NCBI RefSeq assembly: GCF_016907925.1
Contig: NZ_JAFBCZ010000011.1
Span: 102,835 to 166,834, forward strand
Origin: Herpetosiphon giganteus
Lineage (GTDB): Bacteria > Chloroflexota > Chloroflexia > Chloroflexales > Herpetosiphonaceae
Direction of reading: 5' to 3'
DNA length: 64,000 nt
The notes beneath the pieces are model-generated. The model saw nothing but the letters and a program-made list of their open reading frames with translations, searched no databases and was not told the DNA's origin. Positions within the stretch are counted from its first letter, which is position 1. Each line of letters opens with the position of its first letter. The translations under genes and the position numbers were made by a program. This document shows positions 32,608 to 41,234 of the stretch, in pieces.

Positions 32608-34494
32608 ATGAATGGTGGAGGCTGGCGAGGGTTTGTTCGCGCGAACGACGACGAACAACCCACCATCAGCCGCATGTTGTTGCAGCGTGTATGGGGTTAT
32701 GCCAGACCCTATCGCAGCGGCATCATTGTGGTCTTGTTTACAATTTTCATCAGTACGTTGTTGGATCGGATTACGCCGTTGTTGGTGCGCCATTTGATTG
32801 ACGTGGCGATTCCGCAGCGCAATCTTGGGCGGCTCAATCTCGTTGCCGTCGGCTTGGTCGCAATTCCCTTGATCGGCGGTTTGCTGGATATTTGGCAACG
32901 GCGCAATTCAGCGCTGGTTGGCGAGGGAATTATTTTTGATCTGCGCCGCGCTTTGTATAACCATATGCAACGCATGAGCCTGCGCTTTTTCACCAGCACC
33001 AAATCGGGCGAATTGGTTTCGCGGCTCAATAACGATGTGGTTGGCTCGCAACGGGCGGTTACTGGCACGTTGATTACGTTGATCACCAATATCATCACGG
33101 TCAGCATTACCCTATTTATTATGTTGACGATTGAGTGGCGTTTAACCTTATTAGCGTTGCTCGTATTGCCATTATTTATGCTGCCAGCGCGGCGAGTTGG
33201 CAAAATTGTCCGCACATTAACCCGCTCGCAAATGCAAGCCAACAGCGATATGAACGCATTAATGGGCGAAACCTTGAATGTCAGCGGCGCGTTGCTGGTC
33301 AAGATTTTTGGGCGGCGCAACGACGAGGTGGCCAAATTTAGCCAGCATGCAGGCGAAGTGCGCGATCTTGGCATTCGCACCTCGTTGGTGATGCGCTCGT
33401 TTTTTGTGATGGTTGGTTTGGTCAGCGCAGTTGGCGTAACCTCGGTCTATTGGTTTGGCGGCTATCTGGCGATTACCTCAAATAGTTTTAGCACCGGCGA
33501 TATTATTGCCTTGGCCTTGTATTTGCCTGGCTTGTATGGCGCAATTTCAACCTTGGTCAACACCAGAGTTGAATTAGCTTCGTCGCTGGTGTCATTCGAG
33601 CGGGTGTTTGAAATTCTCGATTTGCCGCAGGAAATTTTAGATCCAGCTCAACCCAAAATGCTAGAGACGCTTCGCGGCGAAGTTCAATTTGAGCATGTCT
33701 GGTTTCGCTATCAAGCTGATGATGATCCGATGCTTAGCCCACGCAATGGCCAAGAAACCACCCTCATCAGCCCAATTGCCACCCGCGAATGGGCCTTGGA
33801 AGACATTGATTTTACTGCCAAGCCAGGCCAATTGGTCGCCTTGGTAGGGCCTTCTGGGGCGGGCAAAACCAGCCTAACCTATTTGCTGCCGCGCTTGTAT
33901 GATGCTAGTCGTGGTCGGGTGTTGATTGATGGCGTTGATGTGCGTGAATTGGATTTGGATAGCCTTGGCCAAGCAATTGGCATGGTTACCCAAGAAACCT
34001 TCTTGTTTCACGAGAGTTTACGGGTTAATTTGCGCTATGCCAAGCCCGATGCAACTGATGCAGAGTTAGAAGCAGCCTGTCGCGCCGCCAACATTCACGA
34101 TTTGATCATGAGCCTACCAAATGGCTACGATACTGTGGTTGGCGAACGAGGCTATCGCTTCTCTGGCGGCGAAAAACAACGCATCGCGATTGCGCGGGTT
34201 ATTCTCAAAAACCCACGTATTTTAGTGCTCGACGAGGCGACCTCGGCGCTTGATTCGCGCTCAGAGGCATTAATTCAAGCAGCCTTACAACCATTGCTCA
34301 AAGATCGCACCAGCATTGTGATTGCCCACCGGCTTTCGACAATTCTGGCAGCAGATTTGATTTTGGTCGTCGATCAAGGCCGAGTGCTCGAACGCGGCAC
34401 CCATAGCGAGTTGCTGGCCCAAGCAGGGCTGTACGCTCAGCTCTATCATACCCAATTCAAAGAGCGCGAAGAATTAGTAAGGGATGAAGGATGA
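32608..34494 (+). CDS. ABC exporter, fused permease and ATPase
   Basis: 628 aa half-transporter. Membrane part about 30-330 with six helices (SGIIVVLFTIFISTLLDRITPL, GLVAIPLIGGLLDIW, GTLITLITNIITVSITLFIM and others), then the ATPase: Walker A VGPSGAGKTSLTYLL, Q-loop VTQETFLF, signature FSGGEKQRIAIARV, Walker B RILVLDEATSALDSR and the H-loop IVIAHRLSTI. An insertion of about 30 residues (DDDPMLSPRNGQETTLISPI) precedes Walker A. MsbA/LmrA class, homodimeric; substrate unknown. AAGGAG 5 bases before the ATG. Its last residues VRDEG come from the edge of repeat family C. Confidence 0.94.
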   Translation: MNGGGWRGFVRANDDEQPTISRMLLQRVWGYARPYRSGIIVVLFTIFISTLLDRITPLLVRHLIDVAIPQRNLGRLNLVAVGLVAIPLIGGLLDIWQRRNSALVGEGIIFDLRRALYNHMQRMSLRFFTSTKSGELVSRLNNDVVGSQRAVTGTLITLITNIITVSITLFIMLTIEWRLTLLALLVLPLFMLPARRVGKIVRTLTRSQMQANSDMNALMGETLNVSGALLVKIFGRRNDEVAKFSQHAGEVRDLGIRTSLVMRSFFVMVGLVSAVGVTSVYWFGGYLAITSNSFSTGDIIALALYLPGLYGAISTLVNTRVELASSLVSFERVFEILDLPQEILDPAQPKMLETLRGEVQFEHVWFRYQADDDPMLSPRNGQETTLISPIATREWALEDIDFTAKPGQLVALVGPSGAGKTSLTYLLPRLYDASRGRVLIDGVDVRELDLDSLGQAIGMVTQETFLFHESLRVNLRYAKPDATDAELEAACRAANIHDLIMSLPNGYDTVVGERGYRFSGGEKQRIAIARVILKNPRILVLDEATSALDSRSEALIQAALQPLLKDRTSIVIAHRLSTILAADLILVVDQGRVLERGTHSELLAQAGLYAQLYHTQFKEREELVRDEG

Positions 34495-34636
34495 AGGGGC
34501 TAGGGTTAAAGGATCAGGCTTTGGGCTATCGGAACGTGCATAGAAGCAGAAAAGCCTATAGCCAATAGCCCATAGCCAAAAGCCCATCTTCGCGATCTTC
34601 GCGGTTTCAAGCCTTCGTGCTCTTCGTGGATCAAAA
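34480..34636. repeat. Family C phrase-repeat mosaic, copy 4
   Basis: Phrases GGATGAAGGATGAAGG, GGGCTATCGGAACGTGC, AGCCTATAGCCAATAGCCC, TTCGCGATCTTCGCGGTTTC and CTTCGTGCTCTTCGTGGATC. No gene. Confidence 0.75.
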
Positions 34637-34692
34637 CGCGCCAACATCCTTTACACTATAGCCATTGTTTTGAGCAAGGAGGCTTGGACGGT

Positions 34693-35727
34693 ATGATGAA
34701 GGCAGGATTTTTTCGCCAACATGGTGGGCTGGAAGTGCTCGAATATGGCGATTTGGCGGAGCCGGTGGCTGGCCCAGATGAAGTTCTAGTCCGCATCCGC
34801 GCTGCCGCGCTTAATCACCTTGATTTGTTTGTGCGCGAAGGCTTGCCCGGCCTAAAACTAAGCATGCCGCATATCGGCGGCTGTGATATTGCTGGCGAAA
34901 TTGCAGCGGTGGGCGAGGGCGTAACTGGCTGGAATGAAGGCCAGCGCGTAATTATTAATCCCAATATCTGGTGCGGGCATTGCGAATTTTGCATCGCTGG
35001 CGAAGAAACCTTGTGCGATAGCTATGGCGTACTTGGCGAGCACCAAACTGGTGGCTTCGCCCAATATATCGCCGTGCCAGCCCGCAATTTGTATGCGATT
35101 CCTGCTGATTATTCGTTTGAACAAGCAGCAGCAGTGCCGCTTGTCTGGATGACGGCATGGCGGGCCTTGATCGGCCAAGCGCAACTGCGGGCTGGCCAAA
35201 GTGTCTTGATTTTGGGGGCTGGTGGCGGCGTGGCCAGTGCGGCAATTCAAATTGCCCGCTATGCTGGGGCAACCGTTTATGCAGCTTCGCGCTCAGCCGA
35301 AAAACTGGCGCGGGCCAAAGAACTTGGGGCCGATTACGTGGTACGATCAGATGGCGATTGGGGCCGCGAAATTTGGCAACAAACCAAAAAGCGTGGCGTT
35401 GACGTAGTATTAGAAAATGTTGGCGCAGCGACGTGGGAAAGCTCATTGCGCAGCGTCGCCAAAGGTGGCACGGTTGTAACCTATGGCGCAACTACTGGCC
35501 CAATTGTCAATATCGATATTCGCAAACTTTTCTGGCGACAATTTAACCTAATTGGCTCAACAATGGCCAATAATCGTGAATTTAACACCATTATGCGCTT
35601 AGTATTTTGGGAACGCCGCTTTGCGCCATTGGTCGATAAAGTGTTTCCACTGAGCGAGATTCGAGCGGCCCAAGCCTACCTTGAATCAGCAGAGCAATTT
35701 GGTAAAGTCGTCATCGCCATTCCCTAA
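34693..35727 (+). CDS. Zinc-type medium-chain dehydrogenase/reductase
   Basis: 344 aa. GroES-like N-domain with structural zinc motif C-x2-C-x2-C-x7-C in CGHCEFCIAGEETLC (about 97-111); the catalytic zinc ligands are not complete (GGCDIAGEIAAVGEG keeps no Glu-His pair as in ADH), so it may be quinone-oxidoreductase-like. Rossmann part VLILGAGGGVASAAIQIARYAGA (about 172-194) and typical C-terminal IRAAQAYLESAEQFGKVVI. Uses NAD(P)H; substrate unknown. AAGGAGG 10 bases upstream supports ATG at 34693; a TTG nine bases earlier is too near. Confidence 0.92.
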   Translation: MMKAGFFRQHGGLEVLEYGDLAEPVAGPDEVLVRIRAAALNHLDLFVREGLPGLKLSMPHIGGCDIAGEIAAVGEGVTGWNEGQRVIINPNIWCGHCEFCIAGEETLCDSYGVLGEHQTGGFAQYIAVPARNLYAIPADYSFEQAAAVPLVWMTAWRALIGQAQLRAGQSVLILGAGGGVASAAIQIARYAGATVYAASRSAEKLARAKELGADYVVRSDGDWGREIWQQTKKRGVDVVLENVGAATWESSLRSVAKGGTVVTYGATTGPIVNIDIRKLFWRQFNLIGSTMANNREFNTIMRLVFWERRFAPLVDKVFPLSEIRAAQAYLESAEQFGKVVIAIP

Positions 35728-35779
35728 GCGATAGCCCAATCGCAGCAGATGTGCCACGAAGGCTGGGAGCAATTAATTC

Positions 35780-36790
35780 ATGTCAATCACAATCGACCAT
35801 GTTCGCGTTTTAGAAGGCCCAAATATTTACTATCCCCAAGCTGGAGTAGCGGCAAGCTTGCAGGTCAGCCACGATCTCCGCGATGAACTCGGTCGCCAAC
35901 TCAAAACCTGGGCCCAAGCAGTTGGCTTGATCATCGGCTATTTGCGTATGAAAATCGAGCCACGTGACGAGCAAACATGGCAATTAAGCCTGAGTTTTAC
36001 TTGCAATCATCCACAACTTGGCGCAGCAAGTTTGCAGCATGCAGTTGACGATATTCTGGCTGCCGAACGCCAAAATGAAGATTGGAGCCACGATGATGCG
36101 CTCTTCGACTTGCGCCGCCAACGCATGCGCATCGACCCAGTGTTGCCATTGCTGCAATTGCGTGCCGAAGCCCAAGGTCGGGTGATTCCAGTCTTGCCGG
36201 TTGGCGATGGCATGTTGCAGCTAGGCACAGGCAGCGGTGGCTGGCGCTTTGATCCAGCCCAACTTAGCCTTGGACTTGCGGTCAACCCACCATGGGAGCA
36301 AATTCGCAGCGTGCCCTTGATTGCAATTGGCGGGCTTGGAGCAGCATTGGCAGCTGAACAGATTACCCAAGGATTAACCGCTGCTGGTTGGCAAAACGTC
36401 GTGCATATTGCCAAAGGCGATTATGCCAGCGTGCGCCAAGCGTTGGTTCAACCAGATGCCGAGTTATTCGTTGTTGCCTTGGATCAAGCAGATGTCGTTG
36501 AGCGTGGTTTAGCCTTTAACCGCTGTACAATTGGGGTTGTGTTGGGCATTAGCGACTTGCCTGAAGAACAAGCCTTGGCAGCAGGCTTGCCAGCCCTAAC
36601 CGCCGATGAGCTTGGGAACACCATTTTGTTGGCCGATGATCAGCGCACTGCTGGCTTGGCGCGGCGCACTGCGGCCCCAGTTGTGCAACTTCAGCGCACC
36701 CAAGAACCAGCCAGCATTCAACAACCATTGTTGGGATTGGTGGTCAATCAATTGCAACAATTGCTCGATACTGGCGCACTTGATCGATAG
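35780..36790 (+). CDS. Shrunken cyanophycin-synthetase-like protein
   Basis: 336 aa. Residues 1-130 match the N-terminal domain of cyanophycin synthetase (opening IDHVRVLEGPNIYYPQAGV) and about 110-160 match its following segment (LRAEAQGRVIPVLPVGDGM, then LQLGTGSGGWRF, equivalent to VQLGYG of CphA). Residues about 175-300 look like a remnant of the Mur-ligase half (VVERGLAFNRCTIGVVLGISDL against RGLxFDRCDVGVVTNI; ILLADDQRTAGLAR against LNADDPL). The ATP-grasp module and the Mur P-loop are absent, so it cannot make cyanophycin in the known way. The gene starts 52 bases after the dehydrogenase and is followed by a ferredoxin. Possible binding or regulatory role; family assignment is from pattern recognition and needs a profile search. 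Confidence 0.65.
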   Translation: MSITIDHVRVLEGPNIYYPQAGVAASLQVSHDLRDELGRQLKTWAQAVGLIIGYLRMKIEPRDEQTWQLSLSFTCNHPQLGAASLQHAVDDILAAERQNEDWSHDDALFDLRRQRMRIDPVLPLLQLRAEAQGRVIPVLPVGDGMLQLGTGSGGWRFDPAQLSLGLAVNPPWEQIRSVPLIAIGGLGAALAAEQITQGLTAAGWQNVVHIAKGDYASVRQALVQPDAELFVVALDQADVVERGLAFNRCTIGVVLGISDLPEEQALAAGLPALTADELGNTILLADDQRTAGLARRTAAPVVQLQRTQEPASIQQPLLGLVVNQLQQLLDTGALDR

Positions 36791-36840
36791 AGTAACGCCA
36801 GTTTAGGCAATTAACCGATCATTATTCTAGGAGGTGGAGC

Positions 36841-37200
36841 ATGCCCCAGATCACTGTTGGTTCACAAGCGCCATTCGAGGTAGCAAGTGGCAGCCGTTTG
36901 GTCAACGCCCTAGAAGATCATGGCATTGATATTTTGCACCGCTGTGGCGGCAACGCCCGCTGTACAACCTGTCGGGTTGAGTTTCAGGCGGGAGAGCCAA
37001 GCACAATCACCAAGGCAGAATCGTTTAAATTGGCCGAGGCCAAATTAACTGGCGTGCGTTTGGCCTGCCAAATTAGCTGCGAAGCTGATATGCAGCTTCA
37101 GCCCTTGATGACATTAAGCGATTCGGGCTTGCCCGACCCTGGCCCACGCCCAGCAGATAGCATTACTCCAGAGCCTGAATGGCTCGAACGCCCGCTTTAA
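36841..37200 (+). CDS. 2Fe-2S ferredoxin, plant/adrenodoxin-like
   Basis: 119 aa. Cluster ligands Cys35-x5-Cys41-x2-Cys44 in HRCGGNARCTTC and Cys76 in RLACQI; the chain then has a Pro-rich tail (SDSGLPDPGPRPADS) of about 30 residues. Small electron carrier in the cytoplasm. AGGAGGTGGAGC right before the ATG is a strong ribosome binding site. It follows the cyanophycin-synthetase-like gene by 50 bases and can be cotranscribed with it. Possible electron partner of the ferredoxin-NADP reductase at 5271. Confidence 0.92.
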   Translation: MPQITVGSQAPFEVASGSRLVNALEDHGIDILHRCGGNARCTTCRVEFQAGEPSTITKAESFKLAEAKLTGVRLACQISCEADMQLQPLMTLSDSGLPDPGPRPADSITPEPEWLERPL

Positions 37201-37203
37201 GCA

Positions 37204-37231
37204 CCAAGCATCTCCACGTTGAGATGCTTGG
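37204..37231 (+). terminator. Hairpin after the ferredoxin gene
   Basis: Perfect 11-bp stem CCAAGCATCTC/GAGATGCTTGG with 6-base loop, then TTG only. Probably a weak terminator or an mRNA-stability element between the ferredoxin and aldo/keto reductase genes. Confidence 0.6.
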
Positions 37232-37246
37232 TTGAATAGGAACTGA

Positions 37247-38137
37247 ATGAATGGTGGATCGCTGCGCGAATTTGGCGCAACTGGCTTGCAGGTTTCGGCC
37301 CTTGGGTTTGGCGCAGGCCATATTGGCGGCAACGAATTAACTGAATCAGAGGTTGGCACACTCCTGAATGGCGTGCTCGATCTCGGGATTAACTTAATCG
37401 ATACAGCGCGGGGCTATGGCCTTTCCGAGCAGCGTATCGGGCGGCATCTGCATCAACGTCGCCATGAGTTTGTGCTTTCGACCAAAATTGGCTATGGCAT
37501 CGAGGGCTACGACGATTGGACGAGTCCAATTATCACAGCGGGCATTGATGCAGCGTTGCGCCAAATGCAGACCGATTATCTTGATATTGTGCATTTTCAT
37601 TCCTGCCCACTCGAAACCTTGCGCGCAGGCGAGGTTATCGAAGCCTTAGATCGGGCCGTGCAAGCAGGCAAAGTGCGAGTCGCAGCCTACTCAGGCGATA
37701 ACGCACCCTTGGAATGGGCGGTGCAAGCTGGCCATTTTGGGGCAATTGAATGCTCGGTGAACCTTGCCGATCAACGAGTGATTGGCCAGATTTTGCCGCA
37801 AGCCCAGCAACACCAGCTTGGCGTGATTGCCAAACGCCCAGTTGCCAATGTTGCATGGCGCTTTGAACAGCGGCCAGTTGGCGATTATGCAGAAGTCTAT
37901 TGGGAGCGCCTGCAAGCCATGCAGCTTGATCTTGACCCTGAGCAACTCTTAGGCATTGCGCTGCGCTTTACGGCCTACACGCCAGGCGTACATAGCTGCA
38001 TTGTTGGCTCGCGCAAACTTGCGCATATGCAACACAATTTAGATCTTTTGAACCAAGGCCCGCTAGAACCACAACTCTATCACTACCTCACCAGCCAATT
38101 TCAAGCCCATGATCGCGGCTGGGTTGGCCAAATCTAA
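37247..38137 (+). CDS. Aldo/keto reductase
   Basis: 296 aa. Catalytic tetrad Asp52, Tyr57 (DTARGYGLSE), Lys80 (STKIGYG), His118 (DIVHFHSC). LQVSALGFGAGHIGG at the start and a C-terminal NADPH-binding part with CIVGSRKLAHMQHNL. Reduces aldehydes or ketones with NADPH; substrate unknown. A hairpin CAGCAAGCA/TGCTTGCTG follows at 38142-38171. No strong ribosome binding site beyond AGGAA. Confidence 0.9.
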   Translation: MNGGSLREFGATGLQVSALGFGAGHIGGNELTESEVGTLLNGVLDLGINLIDTARGYGLSEQRIGRHLHQRRHEFVLSTKIGYGIEGYDDWTSPIITAGIDAALRQMQTDYLDIVHFHSCPLETLRAGEVIEALDRAVQAGKVRVAAYSGDNAPLEWAVQAGHFGAIECSVNLADQRVIGQILPQAQQHQLGVIAKRPVANVAWRFEQRPVGDYAEVYWERLQAMQLDLDPEQLLGIALRFTAYTPGVHSCIVGSRKLAHMQHNLDLLNQGPLEPQLYHYLTSQFQAHDRGWVGQI

Positions 38138-38367
38138 TCAGCCAGCAAGCATCACGACGTTGGTGCTTGCTGCGCTAAAAAAGCAACAATTTGGGACTTT
38201 TCGTCTATAGGCAGCACTTGGCCAGCCTGCCACAATCGCCTTGAGCGTAGATGTGTGATTTTTAGAGTTCGCAGCGTGGGAATTTGCCCTGATGTTGTTT
38301 GCAGTTGCAACTTTGGCCGCTTTCGGGTACAAAAGCAACACGTCAATCAACAATCAAGGACAACATC

Positions 38368-38973
38368 ATGGGCAAATTAATTACGATTGTAGGCAACGCG
38401 GGCATTGGCAAAACTACCCTCACCAATCTGCTGTGTAGCGATCAGCGCTTTTTTGCGGCCCTCGAGAGCCACGCCGAACGACCATTTCAACAACTATTTG
38501 CCCAAAACCTCCAACGCTATGCCCTCGCCAACCAATTCGATTACCTCTTATTGCGGGCTGAACAAGAGCGGGCAATTCGTGCTCAGCCAGGCATTGGGGT
38601 GCAAGACGGTGGCCTTGATGAAGATTTTTGGATTTTTAGCAAGCATTTTCAGCAGCAAGGCTACTTAACGGGTGCTGAATTTGCGCTCTGCGAACGGCTC
38701 TATCACGAACTACGCGCCGGCCTAGGTCAGCCAGATCTGATCATCAGCCTTGAAGCACCGCTAGAAGTCATTATTCAACGCTATCAGCAACGCAATCGCC
38801 CGCTAGAAATTGCCCAACGCGCCGATTTAGCGCAACTTGAGGCCTTGCTTGAGCAGTGGACTGCAACGATTACGACTCCGCTATTAACCCTCGATTGGAG
38901 CAGCAATCACTTACCCAACCCGCAACAGCAACACCAATTGATTGAAACTATTCTGAGCCTATTGAGTATATAA
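38368..38973 (+). CDS. Deoxynucleoside kinase family protein
   Basis: 201 aa from MGKLITIVGNAGIGKTTLTNLL. P-loop GNAGIGKTT (residues 9-17), substrate-phase ESHAERPFQQLF, DGGLDEDFWIFSKHF, and LIISLEAPLEVIIQRYQQRNRPLE, the LID-type arginine segment. Phosphorylates deoxyadenosine or deoxyguanosine by family; specificity cannot be told from sequence. AAGGA is 7 bases before the ATG; the open frame further upstream is not used. The 230-base gap before it holds only the AKR hairpin. Confidence 0.85.
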   Translation: MGKLITIVGNAGIGKTTLTNLLCSDQRFFAALESHAERPFQQLFAQNLQRYALANQFDYLLLRAEQERAIRAQPGIGVQDGGLDEDFWIFSKHFQQQGYLTGAEFALCERLYHELRAGLGQPDLIISLEAPLEVIIQRYQQRNRPLEIAQRADLAQLEALLEQWTATITTPLLTLDWSSNHLPNPQQQHQLIETILSLLSI

Positions 38974-39020
38974 TGACGCGATAGGTTTTGTGAGTCTAGA
39001 TGTGAATCTCAGGAGGTTTT

Positions 39021-41087
39021 ATGCGTGTTCGTGTTGGTGTGATCATTGCGCTTTTGTTCATGATCACCGTTGGTAAAGCGATTCAAACCCCTAGGTATGT
39101 GGCCCAAGCCCAGCCCCAAACAGCTGATCAAACGTCAGTTCCTCAGGGCTTTGCCCGAATTCAAGAGCAAGAATCGAATGACTTCCCATTCAATGCGAAT
39201 GCCTTGATTGGCAGTAATACAATCGTGCGTGGCTCGATTCAGCAAGACGATATTGATTATTTTAAAATTGATTTGACTGCTGGCCAACGAGTGGCCTTAG
39301 CAACCATTACACGTGCCAGTATCGCTTCTGGCGACACAACGCTCAGTTTATTCGCCTCGAATGGCAACAATCTTGACCCTACACTGACGCTCATCGAAAC
39401 CGATTTGAGCGATGGCGTGCATACCAATGGCTCATCGGTCATTAGCTCGCAATCAATAACGACCACAGGCAGCTACTATATCAGCGTTGCAGGTGGCACT
39501 CCCACCACCACCATCTACCCCTACGATCTGTATGTGCGGGTTTTGAGCACAACCGTGAGCGAGCAAGAACCCAACGATGAAGTTGCTCAAGCCATTACAA
39601 CCCAAGCTAGCATCAGTGGTGTGCTTTCAGCCAGCAACGATCTTGATCGCTACCAGTTTAATCTCAATGCTGGCGATACAGTTTTCACCACAGTTGATTT
39701 TGACCCTGAGCGTGATGGCACAACCTGGAACGGGTTTCTGCGATTTAGCTGGGAAGATGCCACATTCGAAGCCAATGATGCCAACACTGTCTCACCGAAT
39801 GCAGAAGCCAATGTGATGACCGTTAAGGATGCAGGCAGCTATGAAATTAGCATTGGATCGACGGTTGCTGTTGGCCCTCAAGCCAGCTATCTGGCCCAAG
39901 TTCTGATTATCCCAGCAATAACCCAGGTCAACTGTCAAACCGTTACCAGCCAAGCAGCTCAAGCAATTGGCCCCAATCGATCGGTCCTGCAATCGAGCAT
40001 AACGGTTGCGCAAGCAGCCAATATTGCCGATATTGATGTGCTGCTTGATTTAGAGCATAGCTTGATGTCGGAATTGGATGTAACCTTGACCGCGCCTGAT
40101 GGCAACGTGGTTGCGCTCTTTACCGATATTGGCAGCGCTCAGCGCCCTAATGTCGATCTCGTGATCGATCAGCAAGCAGCCTTGGCTTTAGGCAGCTATC
40201 ACAATTTGAACGGCGTACATTTTTCCCCAGAGTCCAATTTCAGCCTCGATTGGTTTGCAGGCCAACAAGCGCAAGGCCAATGGACGCTGACAATTTATGA
40301 TACTGCTGACGGCAATGGTGGCACGCTCAATAGCTGGGGTCTGCGAATTTGTGGCATGCCAGCTCCCGCCGATTGCCCAACTGGCAAAGCGCGGAGCGTG
40401 ATTTATAGCAGCCAATTTGAGGCCAATAACGGCGGCTTCAGCGCTGACGATAATGATTACTCATGGGTTTGGGGCAATCGCAATAGCCCACCAATTGCAG
40501 GCAACTATAGCGGTGAAAACAGCTGGAACACCAACTTAACTGGCAATTACCCCAATAGCACACGCATGGAATTGAACTCGCCCAGTATTGATCTTACCAA
40601 CGTCAGCGGGCCAATTTATGCCAGTTGGTATCAACGCTATCAACTTGGCAATAGCCTGAATGATTTTTATGTCGTAAGCAAAACATCAGCGCCTTTCACC
40701 GACTTTTCACCCTTGTTCGAACATCGCAGCGCCGAGATGCGAACGCAGGTTAACAGCCCAACCCAAACGCTGGAGCAAAGCACCGGTTGGAGTTTGCAAC
40801 GCCATGATATTAGCAGCAATGCAGGAACGACACTGCAGCTGAAATGGGATTTTGGCAGCGATTCATACGATAATTATGCGGGCATCTCAATTGATGATGT
40901 GGAAATTACTGGTTGTATTGCTGCTGGCTTAATTACGCCAACAATCACCCCAACGGCAAGCGTTACGCCAACCCCAAGCGCAACGCCCATCGTAACCCCA
41001 AGCCTCACGCCAACCCCAAGCGCTAGCCCAACGATTGACCCAGCGCGCTTCTACATCCATCTGCCGCTCGTGCTCGAAAATTACTAA
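39021..41087 (+). CDS. Secreted PPC/P-domain protein with C-terminal LPLV tag, paralog 1
   Basis: 688 aa. Signal peptide 1-about 28. Two pre-peptidase C-terminal-type domains (about 48-175, EQESNDFPFNANAL; 180-300, EQEPNDEVAQAITT), a proprotein-convertase P-domain (about 308-455, MSELDVTLTAPDGNVVALF ... GTLNSWGLRICG), a second domain with a Trp-rich beta-sheet (about 465-635), a Thr/Pro linker and the last 12 residues FYIHLPLVLENY. No protease domain is present, so this is an adhesive or structural exoprotein. GGAGG precedes the ATG. The next gene encodes a full-length paralog. Confidence 0.9.
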   Translation: MRVRVGVIIALLFMITVGKAIQTPRYVAQAQPQTADQTSVPQGFARIQEQESNDFPFNANALIGSNTIVRGSIQQDDIDYFKIDLTAGQRVALATITRASIASGDTTLSLFASNGNNLDPTLTLIETDLSDGVHTNGSSVISSQSITTTGSYYISVAGGTPTTTIYPYDLYVRVLSTTVSEQEPNDEVAQAITTQASISGVLSASNDLDRYQFNLNAGDTVFTTVDFDPERDGTTWNGFLRFSWEDATFEANDANTVSPNAEANVMTVKDAGSYEISIGSTVAVGPQASYLAQVLIIPAITQVNCQTVTSQAAQAIGPNRSVLQSSITVAQAANIADIDVLLDLEHSLMSELDVTLTAPDGNVVALFTDIGSAQRPNVDLVIDQQAALALGSYHNLNGVHFSPESNFSLDWFAGQQAQGQWTLTIYDTADGNGGTLNSWGLRICGMPAPADCPTGKARSVIYSSQFEANNGGFSADDNDYSWVWGNRNSPPIAGNYSGENSWNTNLTGNYPNSTRMELNSPSIDLTNVSGPIYASWYQRYQLGNSLNDFYVVSKTSAPFTDFSPLFEHRSAEMRTQVNSPTQTLEQSTGWSLQRHDISSNAGTTLQLKWDFGSDSYDNYAGISIDDVEITGCIAAGLITPTITPTASVTPTPSATPIVTPSLTPTPSASPTIDPARFYIHLPLVLENY

Positions 41088-41234
41088 AATTGCTTGACCG
41101 CTGCTCCAGTTTGGGGGATACCCGACTGGAGCAGTTCCCCCTAATTCACCCTTGTATTTCTTGAATCTGTAGCCTATGCTTACCCAATCCCCGACATTCT
41201 TGCCTTAGCAACAGCCTTGGTTTAGGAGGTTTGC

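Noticed and set aside
32709..33380. 223-codon minus-strand ORF
   Set aside because: Shadow of the ABC exporter membrane domain; composition (Arg/Ser/Thr/Ile-rich, no hydrophobic order) is that of antisense DNA.
38138..38353. 71-codon minus-strand ORF between the aldo/keto reductase and the deoxynucleoside kinase
   Set aside because: No ribosome binding site, overlaps a hairpin, and shows no recognisable protein features.
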